Shown piece by piece: positions 11,406 to 22,861 of a DNA stretch of 64,000 bases. The stretch is taken from the NCBI RefSeq assembly GCF_905404315.1, contig NC_066312.1:20075001-20139000 (forward strand). The letters are read 5' to 3'. Each line of letters opens with the position of its first letter. Positions within the stretch are counted from its first letter, which is position 1. This stretch comes from Leptidea sinapis (Eukaryota; Arthropoda; Insecta; Lepidoptera; Pieridae). The translations under genes were made by a program, and so were the position numbers. The notes under the pieces are model-generated. The model did not search any database and was not told the DNA's origin. It worked only from the letters and a program-made list of their open reading frames with translations.

Positions 11406-12097
11406 GACTGGTAGTTTCATATTCCCACAGAAAATAAAATACTAATGTCATTCGCACGTAGAACGCTTTCCCATAAATTGATGCTATTTCGTTATTTTAT
11501 ATGCAAATAAGTCTCGTAAGCGTGACAGATACGTCTACACTGCAAACTATATTTCACCGACGGCTGGAAATGGAACGGAACTTAAAAACCTGAACCGTGA
11601 ATAAACATTTAAAAAATTGCTTCTAAATCATAATTTAGAAAGAGAATAAAAAATAGAAGTTAGACATAGAAGTGCACTTAAGATGATGAAAGATAAAAAG
11701 TTGAATCGACCTAGGCATTATGTTTCTCTTAATCTGCGCTATAAATTGATCTTAATTGCAGTATTAACATTATTAACGGGTCTTTGCGATTTTTCTTTTA
11801 CGACAATATCCTGTATATTTCTGCTCGCTGGATAAGCCCCGATTTATCTAAGCCTCGATTTTACCGTTGGATTGAACCAGTCAATTTAAAGCTCAGTTTA
11901 CACATGTAAGCGAGTTTGCGGCATGAATTCGCATTTTCCCAACGATAACGGAATGCAGTTATTGCGAAAAGGCGTATAAATACCGAGTGCCGAAATTCAC
12001 ACGTTAAACGTATTTGAACACGTTTTAAAGGATCGTTTTTGTATGTAGAAATATAGAATAATAATAACCAGAGGTCACTCACAGGTTTTATACAATC
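11406..12097. other. No gene seen
   Basis: No supported gene. 11870-12010 is less AT-rich and open on the minus strand for 73 codons, but with no recognisable motif. Confidence 0.4.
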
Positions 12098-12575
12098 ATA
12101 TTTTTGAAGTGAAAACTATTTAGCAGTGGGAGGCTCCTTTGCACAGGATGTCAGCTAGATTATGGGTACCACAACGGCGCCAATATCTGCCGTGAAGCAG
12201 TAATGTGTAAGCATTATTGTGTTTCAGTCTCAAGGGCTGTGTGTAGCTAGTGAAATAACTGGGCACATGAGGCTTAGCATCTAATGTCTTAGGGTGACGG
12301 GTGCACTTGTAGTAGCGCTCAGAATTTTTGGGTTTTTCAAGAATCCTGAGCGGCACTGCATTGTGATAGGCAGAACATATTACCATCAGCTGAACGTCCT
12401 GCTCGTCTCGACCCTTATTTTCACAAAAAAAATATAATAGCTTCATTAGCAACGTTGAGCACTTTTCTTGGGATGGGTATACAATGTTAAATTCGCGTTA
12501 GGACAGGTGGTCTGTTCGAAAATTCGTAAGACAGTCGATGAAATTATGGATGAAAGTATAATTTCCCGAGAGATA
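12098..12575 (+). repeat. GAAGTGAAA repeat interrupted by a SINE
   Basis: The repeat begins TTTTTGAAGTGAAAACT (about 12101), is broken at 12123 by a SINE, and resumes near 12443 with GCAACGTTGAGCACTTTTCT and TTCGTAAGACAGTCGATGAA. Related copies are at 15695-15765 (minus), 16187-16265 and 52515-52640. I cannot name the family. Confidence 0.55.
12124..12432 (+). mobile_element. Dispersed SINE, best full-length copy
   Basis: Full unit from CAGTGGGAGGCTCCTTTGCA through GGGTACCACAACGGCGCC, AGCTAGTGAAATAACTGGG and AATTTTTGGGTTTTTCAAGA to the tail CAGCTGAACGTCCTGCTCGT, CTCGACCCTTATTTTCAC and an A run. No clear pol III A and B boxes were recognised in the 5' part. The last 50 bases match the 3' end of the LINE at 58732-59247. 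It sits inside another repeat, with a rough flanking duplication (ACTATTTAG and CTTCATTAG). Confidence 0.9.
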
Positions 12576-14149
12576 AACTTTTAAATGTAAAATAATTGTA
12601 ATAGTGTACAATTTTTTATGTAATTATGTAATATAAATTGTCATTTTTGTAAACGATAGCGCAATAAATGATTATGGTAGTTAACCACATAAATGCAAGT
12701 ACTTTTATGCTGATAAATAAAGCAATTCGTGCGAAATTATTCCCTAACCCTTCCAAAATTCAAGTTTTCACATCTGCTGGCACTCCCGGAGTGCAACCCG
12801 TATTTTTGTTTGAACAATATTCATACAGACTTTTTTTAATAAAAGCGTCCTATTTATTACTGCTTATGATATGCAACCCGTTGACATACAGATGGACTAA
12901 TAGACAGTGGAGTCTTGGCTATAGGTTCGGGTTCCCTTCATGTACAGGGTACCACTAAAAGGCTTAAGCATATTATACTCGACACTCACGAAAACGATCT
13001 TATATGAATGAAGTCATACTGATTATTAAACTATCTTAGATGACTATTAATGTTAAAATAATATATTGAATTATTTGTTTTGTTTTATTGTTTAATTCAA
13101 AATTATAAGAAAAATCATGGAAAACCTAATAACCTGGAAAAACCAAAAACTGCTTTGATTTTTACGTACCCTATATGTTAGAATTAACTTTTTAAGATGT
13201 TAAAAAGTTGCGATCGGAATTTTTTTTCTGTTTCTGTATAAGCAAAGTGTTCACTAAAAGTAACCTTTATTTTTCAACGTACAAAAAAGAACAAAAAATC
13301 TTTTGTGTGATGCGTTTTTAACATCAATACTCTAATACTGTAACTACACCTATTAGTTAGATACTTTACTAAACAATCAAGGGTTACATACAAAAAAAAA
13401 TGCTCAGATTCTAAGCTATTGTACTATGAAATTATACGTGATTCTATTTTTTACAAACCATTGTCCTTTCCCAAGAAAATCTATTGTGTTAACAAAAGAA
13501 CGAACGTACGAAGACTGCGGTAACGGACGCGTTTGCCCAAATCTTTGCCAAATCAATAAATTCGTTTCCACATCACGCACTTTTCGCCTTGTCATATTTC
13601 GGAACCTTGTTATAATTTATCAAAATTTTAAATGTTTATATATAATATTACCATTCTTTGCAATTTCTTTTAAGTTTAAAAAAAATGAGCTTATTTATTT
13701 ATTTAAGGACAATTCATTAAAATATATATTATATTTGTATATTTTTACTGGCTACTAGATCATACGCTGTTACATGATAATTTATAATTAATATAAAAAC
13801 TAAACACTGAGAATAACTTTAAAAAGTCAATTTACGGTTTATTTACGAATCACGAAAAGCATGCGCCACGTAGCAGTCCGCTACGTAACAATTTACGAAC
13901 TTTAACTATCACGTATAAAACTTTTAAAATCATCAGAAAGTCGCTTCAAAGTATTGCATACAATAGATTATCGAATAATTATGAATTGTCAACAAGTTTT
14001 ACGAGTCTTAAATAACTATAATTATTGTTATTTAGATTGTTTGACGATCGTAAAAAGTTTCTACAACTTTTTAAATTTACGAAATATAAGTTTATATTCG
14101 ATATTAGCGTCGCAAAAAATGTGGAAAAAAGTGTACTAACTTGACAGAG
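12576..14149. other. Mostly AT-rich DNA; one repeat fragment
   Basis: No gene was supported. At about 12886-12962, ATAGACAGTGGAGTCTTGGC and GTACAGGGTACCACTAAAAG resemble the degraded end of a widespread lepidopteran repeat (GGAGTCTTAGTAATAGGG...GGGTACGGAACCCTAAAA, quoted from recollection). Confidence 0.35.
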
Positions 14150-14470
14150 GTCGCATGTAGCAGGATAGTAATGCCGAGTGCGGAGATTAGCGTTAAGCGT
14201 TTCATGGCGCGATTTTTTGGCGCATCGGGTCACAAGGCTGGGAATGTTCCACAGCCACCGAGTTCTGACGACGAACTGACTGTAGTCATCGTAGTCTCTT
14301 GCCGAGAGCAATCGTCCTAAGTCGTGTTTATTCGGTCATATCGATCCAAGCATGACCTGGGTACCGCTTGCTATTCCATCCGCCCTAGCGCCATACGGCA
14401 ACGAGTATTCAAATTCTAATTACACCACGGAACGGTCGCATTAAAACTTCACGGGCGCCGCGAAATGTGT
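14150..14470. other. GC-elevated island without a recognised gene
   Basis: This stretch is clearly richer in G and C and in CpG than its surroundings, for example GTCGCATGTAGCAGG, GCGCGATTTTTTGGCGC and CACGGGCGCCGCG. A minus-strand open segment of about 50 codons covers part of it, but no motif is recognised. It could be an unclassified transposon fragment or a promoter or first exon of a host gene. Confidence 0.3.
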
Positions 14471-14825
14471 CTTCTAATATTAAAAATTTCAGCAAACTTT
14501 TAAAAAGTTTTTGTAATTTTTTTTTGTTTTAATATAGTAATTAAAATATTTTAATTAATTGTAAAAATATTTTTTTCACAAATTATAATATTTTTATTTG
14601 TTTGTTAAAATTTCATTTCGTAAGAGACATAAGATTATAAGTTCTTAAGATCTTCTTGCAACACACATGTAGCATTGATATTAAGCTCAATCATCACACT
14701 AATATTAGGATGTTATTTATGCTTGATAGAAAATTTACTTATCTTTACCACATAGAAAGTGTAATAAATAAAGTTTCATTATTATTAGGTTTTACTATGA
14801 GACACTCAGTATCTTTACAAAAGTC

Positions 14826-15028
14826 CCCTTGCAGGCAGTAATTTAGAGTATTGTAGCGTTGTTTGGCGTCCATATTATTCTAACGAATACTTAAGACTGG
14901 AGCGTGTACAGAAAAGGTTCATGTGGCCTCAATACTCAGCGAGATTTAAAAATGATTTAAAAAATCATATAAAAAAACTTAAATACATTATATCTCTTGA
15001 TAATAGGAGTGAATTTTCGGATACAATG
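14826..15028 (+). repeat. LINE fragment: region after the reverse transcriptase (CR1/Jockey-like)
   Basis: The plus strand reads NLEYCSVVWRPYYSNEYLRL, ERVQKRFMWPQYS and then NRSEFSDTMFF, which is the conserved segment downstream of the RT in CR1/Jockey-type LINEs (family pattern: LEYCS-VW-P, LERVQKRF). No RT core is left. A related fragment lies at 46735-47075. Confidence 0.75.
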
Positions 15029-15032
15029 TTTT

Positions 15033-15504
15033 TTTAGAAATAATTTAGACTGCGCCAGTTTACTACGTTAAAGTAATTTCCGAGTACCACGCAGATATCC
15101 GCGTACTGCTATCAGTCCGGTCGTGCCTCCACGCACCAGAAAAGTCTTCGACGCCAACTGCACTTTCACTCGCTTATGTAAAATAACAAAAAAAAATTGC
15201 GGTGGTGGAGACTGCCGATGCAAGTGAAATTAAGAACTTATAGTATTCAAATTTGAAATTTGTAATTATTTAGAAATAATTTAGACTGCGCCAGTTTACT
15301 ACGTAAAAGTAATTTCCGCGTACCACGCAGATATCCGCGTACTGCTATCAGCCTGGTCGTGCCTCCACGCATCAGAACAGTCTTCGACGCCAACTGCACT
15401 TTCACTCGCTTAAGTAAAATAATATAAAAAAATTGCAGTGGTAGAGACTACCGATACTAATGAAATTAAGAACTTATAGTATTAAAATTTGGAATTTTAT
15501 ATTA
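15033..15504. repeat. Tandem duplication, two units of 236 bases
   Basis: TTTAGAAATAATTTAGACTG starts at 15033 and again at 15269. Both units contain ACCACGCAGATATCCGCGTA, GTCGTGCCTCCACGCA and CTTCGACGCCAACTGCACTT, with scattered substitutions. No open frame continues through it. No third copy was noticed in the window. Confidence 0.85.
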
Positions 15505-15639
15505 ACTTTCACTAAATCGTTAATTATAAATATAAAAAAAATATTAGTTATGTTAAATCGCTGGAAGACCCAATGTATAAATAAATAAGACATGTGTTGC
15601 TTTAATATATAGCTACCATGTCCGATGGACTTTCACTAC

Positions 15640-15694
15640 TTTTTTATGATAATAAAGGACGAGACGAGCAGGACGTTCAATTGATGGTAGTTAA
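15640..15694 (-). repeat. SINE/LINE-B tail fragment
   Basis: TTTTTTATGATAATAAAGGA then GAGACGAGCAGGACGTTC and TTGATGGTA is the complement of the shared SINE/LINE-B 3' tail. The copy is truncated after about 55 bases, so SINE and LINE-B cannot be told apart. Confidence 0.8.
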
Positions 15695-15765
15695 TGAATT
15701 TTAACATTTTCTACCCATCCCAATAAAAGTGTTCAACACCGCTAAGGAAGTTTTCACTTCAAAAA
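15695..15765 (-). repeat. GAAGTGAAA repeat fragment
   Basis: CTACCCATCCCAATAAAAGT and GTTCAACACCGCTAAGGAAG, then TTTTCACTTCAAAAA, are the reverse complement of the repeat seen at 12098-12575 and 52515-52640. It adjoins a SINE tail fragment. Confidence 0.6.
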
Positions 15766-16186
15766 CCACAAAATATCAGCTTGCATAAATAAGATTTGTC
15801 TTCAAATATTTCATCTATCTTTTGCATTTAATTACACCAACACCCTTTGATTCGAAACACAACAGAGCAAGCGCACTGTCGTTTTGTGGTAGAAGAAGAA
15901 GCTGTGAAGCCAGCGGTGTATAATATTCAATTAAGGTAATGAAAATGACAACAACCACATCTTACGCCATCATCGCATTTCCACTGAATTGAATTCTCTT
16001 TGAAGCATCTTCGTGGAAATCTGACGTTCAGATTTCTAGGAGTTCATGAGGAACAGTAAATTTTCCACAAATATCATATTATTCGTTATTTTGTCTGTAT
16101 GAATCTTTTGCATTTAAATAATTTACGTGCTAATAGAAAATGAAAGAAAATAAGCTATAAAGCTCCAATAAGATCTCTATGGATAC
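15766..16186. other. No gene seen
   Basis: No supported feature. Confidence 0.4.
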
Positions 16187-16265
16187 TTTTGAAGTGAAAT
16201 TTTTGAGGCACGGTGAACACTTTCTTTTGAATTAAATGGATCTCAGCCAACACGCTCTCATATGT
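16187..16265 (+). repeat. GAAGTGAAA repeat fragment
   Basis: TTTTGAAGTGAAATTTTTGA and GTGAACACTTTCTTT match the left end of the repeat at 12098; the downstream part differs. Confidence 0.45.
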
Positions 16266-16544
16266 AACGTTCGGGTAAAGTCAGGAAAGGATGCGCGATG
16301 AGTCAGGAAAAAAATTACTAGAGGTATATTTAATTCTAAATTATAATATAGTTTAAATGTAATTAATTTATAAATGTAAACCAACAAAATTCATGAAGAA
16401 ATATATCACTTTTGTACTGTGATCTTAAACAGCAATTTGATACTTTTTGTTTTTTCAATATTCGCCAATTGAGGTAAAAGCGTTAATCACCTTCCTGTAA
16501 CATTTTCTTTCTCTGTCTCTCTGCTAACAGTATATTTAATCTTT

Positions 16545-17308
16545 AGCCAACTTCAAAAAAAGAGGAGGTTCTCAATTCATTGGTATGTTTTATTTTTATG
16601 TTTGTTACTTCAGAACTTTCGACTGCGTAAACCGATTTTGATAATTCTTTATGAAAGCTGGTGCTTCCCGTGTGGCATTGCAATTGCAAATTATGCCCTA
16701 TTGCAATTTGGTCCAAATCTAACAATGGGATCCACGAGAAAACCACAAAAGTCTTAATTTACTATACGTCTATGCGCGACGAATTTACGAATAACTCAAT
16801 ATCGCGCCAACCGATTCCGATGATTTTTATGACAAAGTAACGGAACTCTACAATTCTTAGGAACAAATTAACGATACTCGGCCGAATCTTTTTTATGCTA
16901 TCCGGATATTTTTGTCACCTACCGTAACGTCGTTATGGTCTAGTAATTGTTATATTCAAATATGATGATCAATTAAACTCCTTAACGACTTGCAGTAAGC
17001 GTGCGATCTGTGGCAGAATTTCGTAAGTTTCTGTAATCAAATTGCACTGCGGCTAAAATTTAGTAGATCTACACATATTTTGACAAACTATTAGTTAGTG
17101 TACTTCAGATTCACAAAAAATTTAAAAATAAAAAAATATTGTAACAAAAAAAAGATCCGACTTCAAATACACTATTCCAAAACAATATGCTCTAAACAGT
17201 ATTAAATAAATATTTGCGTATTTCCAATCTAATTCTAGTTACGCTTATTTTATTTTTGGAGTCGGTTGTTGTGGTCGATTTTTTCGGATAGTGTTATTGG
17301 AGTCGGTT
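16545..17308. mobile_element. Element with CCGACTTC-type ends
   Basis: The left end CCAACTTCAAAAAAAGAGGA (16547) and two right-end copies of GGAGTCGGTT (17258-17267 and 17299-17308) form the same kind of terminal inverted repeat as the element at 1981-2297. The left 200 bases (GTATGTTTTATTTTTATGTT, TCAGAACTTTCGACTG, GATAATTC) are shared with 49260-49500. No transposase frame was found. It may be a non-autonomous DNA element. Confidence 0.5.
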
Positions 17309-17661
17309 GTTCTTTGATAAAATATTTTTTTATATATTTTTATCACCTTGACAATGTTAAAACTGAAAAATAACGAATATTCAAAGAGATAAATAAATAT
17401 TTTGGGAAATTTAAGATTTATTAATAATTATAAATTCGATAAAATATGTTAGCAACGTAAGAAAGTTAAAAATATTTACAATACAAACCTTAGTAGATAA
17501 TAAATACATAGTGCCTTATAATTCAAAAAATCCTTAGGTAGTAAGTTATAGTTAATTAAAAGTCATCCATCGCTTTGATAGCAAATTTAAGAAGAATTCT
17601 TATAATATAGATTTCTCTGAACACTCTTTAGATACTTGATATAATAATATATACTGTGTTT

Positions 17662-18269
17662 GAAGTAAAACTTATTTAGGCGTGATTTGGGGGTAACTCA
17701 GAATATTTTTCTGACGGAAGTAACGTAAGAACTTCAGGCAGAAAAAAGTCAATTGAAACAATTTTTAACCATTATAATTAGATGGTTTAAAAAATTGTTT
17801 CAAATTGCTCATCAGTCTGAAAATCTCCAAGTTGTTTGTTCATTTATGACTACTTTGTAATAAATAATAAATAAAAGTTCTCAGTCTGACAATTGCGACA
17901 TTCGTTAATTTTTCTTCGTCCATCGGACAGGCAAAAGGTACGAGCCCATAGGACCATATTCGTTAATATTCAATAACAACGTTATATTGATATGTGTGAT
18001 ATTAATAATTTGATGTTTTTTATTCAATTGTTTATTAATAACACGGCTTTAATTAAAGTAAGTATATATTTAATGGTATAAATTAAATCTTCTTGTCTTT
18101 CAACTTTTTAAGAATATTTGATATATACTGGATGTCCTAGAATATGCGGGACAAATAAGGGCAAACGAAAATAGCATATTTTGTCTATGAGCTTTCAGAT
18201 AAGTTAAAAAAAGTATATATATGTATCTGTTAATTATTCCTAAAGTTAATTAAAATTAAGTTTTACTTC
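17662..18269. mobile_element. TIR element, copy 1
   Basis: GAAGTAAAACTT (17662-17673) and its exact complement AAGTTTTACTTC (18258-18269) form the termini. Inside, GGGTAACTCAGAATATTTTT and CGGAAGTAACGTAA next to the left end, and AAAGATTAC just outside the right end, also occur in the second copy at 45013-45528. There is no coding frame, which fits a non-autonomous DNA transposon. Confidence 0.7.
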
Positions 18270-20065
18270 TACCGCGTAAAGATTACACGCACTCACTTTT
18301 TTCTTTTAAGATAAATACCTAAGGTTTATCTTTTTATTTATAATCCTGGTTTAATTTAACTTTAACTTAATTTACTACGTAGTGTAAAAATATGAAAGTG
18401 TCCATGAGCACTATTTTACTGTGTCTATTAAGGGGAAGATACAATTTTCTTGTGTACTTTCCACTTAATACACGTTACGATCACTATTCACTATACTACA
18501 TTACACTATCTTTTCACTACACTAACACAAAACGCTTAGTTATTTTGGGTGTCTTACTAGGACCTAGTCGAGTAGTGTTGGCGAGATAAATATACTCTGA
18601 TACACTCTTAATAGATTATTTCTACTATTCTACTACTTCAGGTGTATTCACTATTATTTTCTTTCACGTTCTCTCTGTCTCATGCAGACGGAAAGAGATA
18701 AGTGTATCACTTCTTAGTAAATTCGTCTCGGTACAAAAATAAATAAATGCTGCGAAAGACAAATATTAGTTTAAAATAGCATGGAATCAAAAATATATAT
18801 TAATAATGAATTTCGTATACCCAGGGCATATTTTATTATCTTTGTCAACTTTACAGCATCTCTATATCACATCAAATATGCACCAAATTTTAATTCAAAT
18901 ATATTACAAACTCGTTTAAGGAGTGGCTTTGAGCTAAGAGCTTACAAGTTCTGGAAATTGAACCTAAATTGACAGCGCTTTCTGAACTCAAGCAAGTTTG
19001 TTTGAAGTCGCAAGAAGTTACGACTACTTCAAGTACTTTATATCACCTAAAGCATTTCTGTAAATCTGTAAACTATACATGAAGTAGAAACTGAGACGTA
19101 ACAGATTAATGTATGTTAGTTACGTAAGTTAGTTTTGTTAAACTTACTCGATATGGATTTTGTAAGTAATAATTGATTTAAGATATTTTGCAACTTATAT
19201 GCAATAATATGAATAATGAAGGGAAAACTCCTGGGATGAGTGGAGTGAATGTGACTGAGGAGTCACGCTAAGCTAAGATGCGACTAAAATATAAGAAATA
19301 GTTGTATTTCGTATTAATTCTTGGTCTCCATGAGGCGGTCAAGACGAGATTAATAACATTCGGTTCTTTCATATGGTCTTAAATACACCGTTTTTGCAGC
19401 GAAAGCTTCTTTAGGTGCCCTAAATATTAATGGAAATTTTGTGAATATTGAATATGACCGAGCTGTCCGTCGGTTACGTAAGGCTCGTTAGTGAAAAAGT
19501 GAGAGTTGACGGAATACGTTAAGTCAGAGCCTGAGGTCAGAGTTAAATTAATAAGGGTAATTCATAAATACACAATTTTAATAATTTAATTGTTATTACT
19601 TTATGGATATAGAAAAAATCGTATTAATAATAATTATTAACCTCGCCTTATTCAACTTTATTACTTTTCCGCGAGCTCTTAATAGTGCTTTATTGAATTC
19701 CGTTGATAGTGATTTTGGATTTTGGAATACAAGTCATTTTCATTTTAATTAACTATGATATTCATACTGTGTCAAAATTTCAGCAATTTAGCTAATGTGT
19801 TTTATAAGATACATACCCCTTAGCTCGTAAGGATGATAGACTGAGAGAAAAAGATAGAGAGAGATATATCATCATTTCAGAGCATTTCACACTGGTACTT
19901 CCGTGATATAGCTCGATATTAGGTTATACTGCATGTCTGATTCTAAATGCCTCTGAGCAATACTCGAGTCCGCGACGCGGGTTATAAGTTTCAAGTCAGG
20001 CGCGGCCTATGAGTTGTCTCTAGTTCACATGTTCATCCGTATAACTTTGAAATCGACTTACGGCC
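18270..20065. other. AT-rich DNA; CACTA-rich patch
   Basis: No gene. 18370-18720 is unusually rich in CACTA/ACACT and AGTGT strings (for example ATCACTATTCACTATACTAC) and contains the palindrome ACTACGTAGT near 18373. The rest shows nothing I recognise. Confidence 0.35.
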
Positions 20066-20247
20066 GTTTTCAATAACGTATCTCTAGATGCGGATATTTG
20101 CTATCACCGTTTAATGACAAGATCTTATGTATCCAGTTATGTCATATTATAGTTATGTCGATAGGTTATTGAAATATAAGTGAGCGTAAAAGGATAGATT
20201 TGGTAACCTTAGTAGGTTAAACTAAGGATAGATAGGTTATTGAAAAC
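20066..20247. mobile_element. Small MITE with 18-base terminal inverted repeats
   Basis: GTTTTCAATAACGTATCT (20066-20083) pairs with AGATAGGTTATTGAAAAC (20230-20247), matching at 17 of 18 positions. A third partial copy of the motif, GATAGGTTATTGAAA, is internal near 20161. It is 182 bases long and non-coding. Confidence 0.75.
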
Positions 20248-21114
20248 AACTGTAAAACAGCTCAAAATAAAATATACTATAATTTAACTAATATTGCACA
20301 TCTTTTACTTCCAGAAAAAATGTTCTTACGATACACGAATTTTTATGAATATCGTTATGACATATAGACTGGCAGACAGATTTTTAGTTATGGAAACTTT
20401 AAAACAGAGTGTTTTAGTCAGTATTTATCAAGTTTTGAAAAAGTCATTGAAATTACCAACAAAAATAGTTATTTCATTATTCGTCGATGTGAGAATTTCT
20501 TCATTTTTGTTCTCTCATAGTTAAATACAATCGTCCATTTTGTTTCCAACGGTGGAAGGAGGTGAAGGGGATTTGTTATTTTTTTCTATTTTAAGAATTT
20601 TATTTTATTTTGAGTTGAGATGTTCAATTCTTCCGTATGTTTGATCTACTCGGTGTCTTTTTTGGCAAGCTCCTCTTGACTCCTTTCCACGCTGAGAGGA
20701 AGTTACCATACTTGATATTGATCGAAAAACAAACTTCGTCTTAGAGTTATTTAAGCTGCTGTTTCAGAATTTGATTTTTAATTACTCTTCTACGCATTTC
20801 CTTTTTTTCGTTGGATGTACCTGTTATATTCTCTTCAAAATTTTTGTATAACATATACTATGTTTTGATTTTAAGTTATAAAATATGCTTTAATGGTCGT
20901 GTCCATTATTAATGGCTTCACTTTACCAATGTTATTCACAGGTAAGCAATATTTACGTAATTAGTATTGAGGTCAACGTAGCTCTATCGAGCTTGGGTTT
21001 TGTAGTGATTCGTTTATACTTTGTACTATTAAGAGGCGCGTTTCTCTTTTAGTACAACTTTTCTTTATATAACACTGCCGTTCCCAGAAAAACCCCGCCA
21101 GAGGACCAATAGAA
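20248..21114. other. No gene seen
   Basis: An open frame of 76 codons near 20294 has no recognisable features. No other feature is supported. Confidence 0.4.
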
Positions 21115-21375
21115 AAGATAGTAGCCGAATGGTTAGAAACCCTGACTAATAAGCTAGACATCCCGGGTTCGAATCCCGGTAGGTGCAATAATTTATATGA
21201 TGAATATGGATGTTTGTGTCCGAGTTATGGATTCTTATAATACGTATGTATGTATGTAAATAAAGTATATTGTATTAAATTTATCGTTGTCTTGTACCTA
21301 TAGTTACAGGCTATGCCTAGTTTGGGGCAGGATAATTTGGGTTATTGTGGTATATAATAATAAAATAAATCTAGT
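21115..21375 (+). mobile_element. tRNA-derived SINE
   Basis: A pol III A-box-like TAGCCGAATGGTTAGA (about 21122) and a perfect B box GGTTCGAATCC inside a five-pair T-stem (CCGGG...CCCGG, about 21163-21179) show a tRNA-derived head. The acceptor arm does not pair, so it is not a working tRNA. The body continues with ATGGATGTTTGTGTCCGAGT, CGTTGTCTTGTACC and TAGTTTGGGGCAGGAT, and ends in an AT-rich tail. This body is, as I recall it, a common lepidopteran SINE. Confidence 0.75.
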
Positions 21376-21527
21376 GTCAATATTATTACTATATGAATGT
21401 AAAATTTTTGTCAACAGAAACTTAAGTGCTCTTCAATAGACTGATTGGATGAGTTGACTGTTACATCCCGCTGAGTTAATAGTTATTAGTTCTGATACTA
21501 GCGGTGGCACTTACATGCAATTTAAAT

Positions 21528-21665
21528 TCAAATATTTTTATTCAGAATAGGATATAAAATCACTCATTGAAAGTCAAACACTACCATACATTCCAAAAGG
21601 TATGCCTCAGACCTTGGAAGAACCGTACGCAACAAACTCAGCGGGATTCTTTTTTTTATGTAAAA
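21528..21665 (+). repeat. Dispersed repeat (TTCAAATATTTTTATTCAGAA type)
   Basis: TCAAATATTTTTATTCAGAA, ATCACTCATTGAAAGTCAAA, CATTCCAAAAGGTATGCCTC and CAACAAACTCAGCGGGATTC form a repeat also seen in part at 21876-21970 and 53657-53745. I recognise it as common in Lepidoptera but cannot assign the class. Confidence 0.65.
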
Positions 21666-21875
21666 ATATGGTTACAATGTAAAATCGTACGATAAAATTT
21701 ATTATTTAATAGCCTGTGGGCTGTCACTCAATTCCCAATTAGTGGTATCATTAAGAAAGTCATTTATGTTATAGTAACCTTTACCACACATTCGTTTCTT
21801 AATAAGTCTTTTGAATTTCGTAATTCATTTGAATTGAATTTCAAATACACCACTATATATGAATGAAATACCCAT

Positions 21876-21970
21876 ATTCAAATTCGATTTGAATATTCAA
21901 AATAGAATTCGAAAATGTATGCCTCAGTCCTGAGCAGAACGGACGCAAGAATCTCAGCGGACCTTTTTGC
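21876..21970 (+). repeat. Second, degraded copy of the same repeat
   Basis: AAATTCGATTTGAATATTCA, then TGTATGCCTCAGTCCTGAGC and GGACGCAAGAATCTCAGCGG, parallels the 21528 copy in the same orientation about 300 bases on. Confidence 0.55.
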
Positions 21971-21975
21971 TTTAA

Positions 21976-22861
21976 TAAAATTTATTGTTTAATTAGCTTG
22001 AGTACGCTCGCTCCATGAAAAATATTACGAACGTTATTAAAATTAACAATTTTAAATTTAGATCGTTTATGATTTTTCATATACTCTTTCGGCCTTTCAA
22101 CAATAAACTTGGCTAAAGTTGAAAACTGAGAATAAACCAAGAATATGCAAAATGTATACAAATAGACATTTTTTATGATTGGTTTATTCGGAAATAATAT
22201 AGCGTCAGCAATATAGTGAACATCATGTCAGCAGTATAGTCAGGTATAACTTTATACCAAGTTTATTTGTAAGGCCTTTTATTTATTGCATTATTTCTTA
22301 GTTCCTACGTATTAAACTCCTAACTACTCTCACAACAAGTTGTCGGCATATCTTAAAGATCGACAAATGCATGTATCAATTCAAGGCTACGAACAGAAAT
22401 AATATGATCTACGAATCTCCCTGATGACAATAAGAATAGAGCTTGTGTAAACGATCCATCCATGCAAGTATCAATGCAGGGTTAAGTAGAGTCCATTAGA
22501 CTTACGGATATATTAGATAGTTAGTGATCTTCTCTCCATCCAGCGAGCAGTCAGTAAGAGGTAGAGTCTTCTTCCAAGATGTCCCGCGCCATTGAGTAAC
22601 ATTTTTGGCCTCCACCCGGCTTCGCTGTAAAAGCCTTTGTGGCTGACAGCATAGAGAAGATTTTTAATCGGTATTAACTCCTGAGCCTGACATATGGGCA
22701 TAAGTAGTGTGACTAATAAAACTCTCTCACTACTCCTACGAGTGGTTGGTGGCTTGTTTGAAAGATCAAACCATGCATCTCGCTAAACTTGGCTCAGTAA
22801 TTTTCATTATTACAAGCTATTACTACCATTATTAGCTATATTTTATATGGTAGATGAAGAA
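21976..22861. other. No gene seen
   Basis: AT-rich with no supported frame. Pair of near-matching phrases (CATGTATCAATTCAAGGCTA near 22372 and CAAGTATCAATGCAGGGTTA near 22465). Confidence 0.4.

Noticed and set aside
20973..21188. 71-codon minus-strand frame starting MHLPGFEPG
   Set aside because: It is the complement of the tRNA-like B box and T-stem of the SINE at 21115-21375; this peptide is a common artefact of tRNA-derived sequence.
21115..21190. A functional tRNA gene
   Set aside because: A and B boxes are good but the acceptor arm does not pair and a SINE body follows.
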